Part shown: positions 35,334 to 38,028 of the stretch, piece by piece
How positions within the stretch are numbered: the stretch's first letter is position 1
Layout of the letters: each line of letters opens with the position of its first letter
Assembly: GCA_021827245.1 (NCBI GenBank)
Contig: JAKAWN010000017.1
Coordinates: 1-38,028, forward strand
Direction: 5' to 3'
DNA from: Acidobacteriota bacterium
GTDB taxonomy: Bacteria; Acidobacteriota; Terriglobia; UBA7540
DNA: 38,028 nucleotides
Translations under genes and position numbers: made by a program
The notes under the pieces: model-generated
Databases searched by the model: none
Told to the model about the DNA's origin: nothing
What the model saw: the letters and a program-made list of their open reading frames with translations, nothing else

Positions 35334-36182
35334 ATGGCAAGAGGCGTACTAAACGAGCAAGAACTGCAGGAATATATGGCAAACGGCTACGTCCTGGTGA
35401 GAAAAATGTTTGATGACGAAGAAATCGGCCTGCTGCGGAGAGCCGCCAAAGAAGATCGCGAACTCGACCGCCATTCCATGGACTCGCTGGATGGAGAAGG
35501 CGGGAGTGTGCGACTTTCCCTTTGGAACCACCCCGGCGACTCCTTGTACGGGATGTTCGCGCGCTGCGAATCCATTGTGAACTCAGCGGAAAAACTGCTG
35601 GAAGGCGAAGTGTATCACTACCATTCGAAGATGATCATGAAAGACCCTAAGGTAGGGGGCGCATGGACCTGGCACCAGGACTATGGATACTGGTACCAGA
35701 ATGGTGTGCTCTGGCCGCTGTTGTGCAGCGCGTTCATTGCCGTGGATCCTGCGACGCGCGAAAACGGCTGTATGCAAGTGATCCGGGCATCCCACCAATT
35801 GGGACGTATCGATCACGTCCTGTCGGGCACCCAGGCCGGAGCGGACATGGAGCGCGTGCTCGAGATTCTGAAGAAGCTGGATCTGGTTTACGTTGAAATG
35901 GACCCGGGCGATACGCTGTTCTTTCACTGCAACCTGCTGCACCGCTCCGACATGAACCGCTCCGAGAGGCCACGGTGGGCCATGATCTGCTGTTACAATG
36001 CCGCTCGGAACAACCCTTATAAAGAATCGCACCACCCCCGCTATACGCCCCTTCACAAGGTTCCGGATGCCGCCATCAAAGAGGCCGGCGTACGGCGCTT
36101 TGCCAACGGAAGAGAGGACGTTGCCTGGCTGGAGGCCAGCAGAGATCAAAGTGCTCGCAGCCTGGAAAAGAAGACACAATAA
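35334..36182 (+). CDS. phytanoyl-CoA dioxygenase (PhyH) family protein
   Basis: 282 residues from ATG 35334 with AGGAGG eight bases upstream. Fe(II)/2-oxoglutarate dioxygenase: WTWHQDYGYW gives the H-x-D metal pair (H114, D116), LLHRSDMNRS the distal His (H203) and a likely 2-oxoglutarate arginine (R209). HSKMIMKDP and AFIAVDPATRENGCMQVI are typical PhyH segments. Hydroxylates an unknown small molecule. It precedes mtaB by 215 bases with no visible terminator, so the two may be co-transcribed. Confidence 0.9.
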   Translation: MARGVLNEQELQEYMANGYVLVRKMFDDEEIGLLRRAAKEDRELDRHSMDSLDGEGGSVRLSLWNHPGDSLYGMFARCESIVNSAEKLLEGEVYHYHSKMIMKDPKVGGAWTWHQDYGYWYQNGVLWPLLCSAFIAVDPATRENGCMQVIRASHQLGRIDHVLSGTQAGADMERVLEILKKLDLVYVEMDPGDTLFFHCNLLHRSDMNRSERPRWAMICCYNAARNNPYKESHHPRYTPLHKVPDAAIKEAGVRRFANGREDVAWLEASRDQSARSLEKKTQ

Positions 36183-36397
36183 CTCGTTCTCCGCGCAGGT
36201 GAGAAATAGAATCGCCGAGGAACAAGTCTGGCCACTTCAACGGAAGGTCTTGCCAACTGTGCACGGTGTCTTGAAGCGCAAACATACATTGGAAAGCCCG
36301 GGAAGAAGGGACCCAGACTCTGTTCCACTGTTCCGGGGCGCCCGGTCAGCATGCGGAACTGCTCAGGTGCAAATGGTCTTTCAGGGAGGACACCAGG

Positions 36398-37804
36398 ATG
36401 AAAACTGAGGTTCAAAGTTTAGCATCGACGTTCAAGCAATTATCCATTCCTACCGTGGACGACTTTGTATTCGGTATAGCTCCCCGGCCCGTAACGAGCC
36501 GGAGAGGCACGGTCATCGGGAGCGGCGTCGTCATTCCGGAGATCAATTTCACGCTTCCGCCCATCGACATTTCGGAAGTGACGATGCCGGAAATTCTCCA
36601 GCAATACCGCGAGATGATCGAGGGGGTCCTGAAACGCGCGGCAGAACTGGAAGTTCCCGCGTTGATGGTGGAATTTGAGGCGTTGCCGGAGATGACTATC
36701 CAGCCGGCATGGGGACTGGAAATTACCCGCCTGCTGGCGGAGACGCTCACGAAGTATCACGACAAGCACGGGCTCAAGGCGTCTCTGCGCCTGACGCCGA
36801 ATGACACGCGAGAGATGCAGCGTCCGCCACTCATGCGCCACGGCAAATACTGGGATGGCATGGTGGAGTTTTTTCACAAGGCAGGAGAGGCAGGCGCGGA
36901 TTTTATCTCGATTGAATCGACGGGCGGCAAGGAAGTGAGCGACGAGGCCTTGATGGGCGGCAACCTGCGCGCGGCAGTTTTCGCGCTGGGCGTTCTGGGC
37001 GCGCGCGATATGGAATTCCTGTGGGATGAGATAACTGCGGCATGCCGAAACTCGGGAATTTTGCCCGGCGCGGATACGGCCTGCGGATTTGCCAACACGG
37101 CCATGGTGCTTGCCGATCAGCGCTTGATTCCGTCGGTATTCGCAGCGCTGGTTCGAGTGGCGGCGGTGCCGCGCAGCCTGATCGCTTTTGAGCGCGGGGC
37201 GGTGGGCCCCAGCAAGGACTGCGCCTATGAAGGCCCTTACATGAAAGTCATTGCCGGAGTGCCGATTTCGATGGAAGGGCGGTCGGCGGCCTGCGCACAC
37301 CTGAGTTACGTCGGCAATATCGCGCAGGCGGTGTGCGATTGCTGGTCAAACGAGTCCGTCCAGAACGTGCGACTGCTGAGCACCTACGCTCCGACGATCT
37401 CGCTAGAGCAACTGGCTTACGACTGCCGCCTGATGAACACCGCGGCCGCGCAATCGCCAGAGGACGCGCGCAGGTTGCGTGACTGGCTGGTAGAATCGGA
37501 TGCGGCAGGCGATCCTCAGGCCTGGGTCCTGCGGCCCGATGTGGTGCTGCGAATCTCACGGGAAATCGTCGAAGAGAGCACTCCCTACCTGCGAACTCGC
37601 CGGGCCGTGCAGGCGGCCTTGCGGGAATTGAAACGAGCGCACAATGCCGGTGAGGTGCGGATAGCGCCTCGCGAAGTGCGTTGGCTGGAAAAGCTGGAGC
37701 GTGAAGCCGCAGAGCTTCCGGACAATGAAGAGGAATTCATACAAGAAATGATGAACACACCTCTGACGGAGAAATTCCTGCCCGATCAATACGGTTTGTC
37801 CTGA
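36398..37804 (+). CDS. mtaB: methanol:corrinoid methyltransferase, MtaB family
   Basis: 468 residues, matching MtaB in length and order: IPEINFTLPP, WGLEITRLLAE, KYHDKHGLKASLR, ISIESTGGKEV, GADTACGFANTAM, AVGPSKDCAYEG, CAHLSYVGNI and CDCWSNESV. The zinc ligands of Methanosarcina MtaB (Glu164, Cys220, Cys269) have counterparts at E173, C229 and C275. MtaB breaks the C-O bond of methanol and methylates the corrinoid protein MtaC. No mtaC or mtaA is in the window, so the methyl donor and partner are uncertain. GGGAGG upstream supports ATG 36398. Confidence 0.9.
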   Translation: MKTEVQSLASTFKQLSIPTVDDFVFGIAPRPVTSRRGTVIGSGVVIPEINFTLPPIDISEVTMPEILQQYREMIEGVLKRAAELEVPALMVEFEALPEMTIQPAWGLEITRLLAETLTKYHDKHGLKASLRLTPNDTREMQRPPLMRHGKYWDGMVEFFHKAGEAGADFISIESTGGKEVSDEALMGGNLRAAVFALGVLGARDMEFLWDEITAACRNSGILPGADTACGFANTAMVLADQRLIPSVFAALVRVAAVPRSLIAFERGAVGPSKDCAYEGPYMKVIAGVPISMEGRSAACAHLSYVGNIAQAVCDCWSNESVQNVRLLSTYAPTISLEQLAYDCRLMNTAAAQSPEDARRLRDWLVESDAAGDPQAWVLRPDVVLRISREIVEESTPYLRTRRAVQAALRELKRAHNAGEVRIAPREVRWLEKLEREAAELPDNEEEFIQEMMNTPLTEKFLPDQYGLS

Positions 37805-37834
37805 GCCGAAAGGCGTCCCGGTTGGCGAACTTTC

Positions 37835-37921
37835 ATGAAGAGCCTGATCCGAGAACTTGTTTATGCTCTGCCGCTCTTGACGGACGGTGCCTGGGAAACA
37901 GACTGGCCAGCGCGCGGCGCA
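37835..37921 (+). pseudogene. N-terminal remnant of a homocysteine S-methyltransferase-type gene
   Basis: From ATG 37835, about 29 codons read MKSLIRELVYALPLLTDGAW, then ETDWPARG, closely resembling the start of homocysteine-binding (MetH N-terminal/BHMT) domains, where LLTDGAWGT and QARG are typical. After about 37918 the frame no longer resembles that family. It follows mtaB by 30 bases and looks like the first piece of the next gene in an mtaB operon, cut short by a deletion. Confidence 0.5.
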
Positions 37922-38028
37922 TTGGGCTCATTGATTTGCCCATTGAGCAGGTCACTCCCGCCGGAAACACAGCCCTGCTGGGAGCCAAGCTTGCACTTTT
38001 CAGCATGGACGGCGAAGATGGTTCGTAC
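37903..38028 (+). pseudogene. C-terminal fragment of a RACo/RamA-like corrinoid activator
   Basis: In a different frame, from about 37903 to the window edge, the sequence reads ASARRIGLIDLP, then IEQVTPAGNTALLGAKLALFS, the C-terminal part of the ASKHA-type domain (DUF4445) of reductive activators of corrinoid proteins. The upstream ~500 residues that such proteins have are missing, as mtaB ends only 100 bases earlier. Proteins of this type restore corrinoid Co(II) to Co(I) for methyltransferases such as MtaB/MtaC. Continues beyond the window. Confidence 0.6.

Overview
The window looks like a chromosomal segment of an environmental bacterium, most likely an acidobacterium (Acidobacteriota). 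This is an inference from gene content: a fused CobA-HemD in a ccsA-hemA-hemC cluster, a GH3 glucosidase with a PA14-like insert, TadE/TadG proteins, a LytTR regulator, many REP-like palindromes, and small secreted proteins of a kind common there. No 16S or ribosomal marker is present, so the assignment is tentative. Codon use and GC look fairly uniform and genes lie on both strands in short operons.

Layout. 1-5.1 kb (+): the 3' part of leuA, then leuB after an unusually long gap, a bactofilin, a methyltransferase-like protein and a secreted protein. 5.2-7.7 kb (-): a secreted protein, a cold-shock protein with a structured leader, a NUDIX hydrolase and a small secreted protein. 7.9-8.7 kb (+): an orphan LytTR response regulator. 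8.8-13.5 kb (-): a tetrapyrrole block read ccsA-like > hemA > hemC > cobA-hemD. 13.8-18.4 kb: phosphoglucomutase (+) and a secreted GH3 beta-glucosidase (-) converge on two REPIN-like palindromes. 18.9-20.7 kb: a Spy/LTXXQ-like periplasmic protein (+) faces a DUF134 regulator/NifX-like pair (-), whose promoter carries a clear palindromic operator. 20.7-24 kb (-): DUF309 protein, HAD phosphatase, a poorly characterised enzyme resembling deoxyhypusine synthase, and a PfkB sugar kinase, tightly packed. 24.4-27.7 kb (-): a membrane protein and a TadE-TadE-TadG trio. 27.7-30.6 kb: a decayed, repeat-rich zone with MITE-like palindromes, a 129-bp tandem duplication, a PilZ-type pseudogene and a ROK sugar kinase. 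30.6-34.8 kb (+): SIS isomerase, Gfo/Idh/MocA oxidoreductase and SDR in one run, then HU and a TIM-barrel sugar isomerase-like protein. 35.0 kb: tRNA-Arg(TCG). 35.3-38.0 kb (+): a PhyH dioxygenase, an MtaB-type methanol:corrinoid methyltransferase, and a chimeric gene scar.

How the genes fit. The heme block covers glutamyl-tRNA to hydroxymethylbilane to uroporphyrinogen III and precorrin-2, with a cytochrome c assembly-type membrane protein. Several genes (pgm, GH3, ROK, SIS, Gfo/Idh, SDR, TIM-barrel, PfkB, HAD) point to sugar and sugar-phosphate handling. The items most worth following are the terminator-like hairpin inside the cold-shock gene leader, the bacterial mtaB with an apparent deletion joining a homocysteine-methyltransferase start to the end of a corrinoid-activator (RACo/RamA-like) gene, the HAD/DHS-like/PfkB cassette, and the palindromic repeat families.
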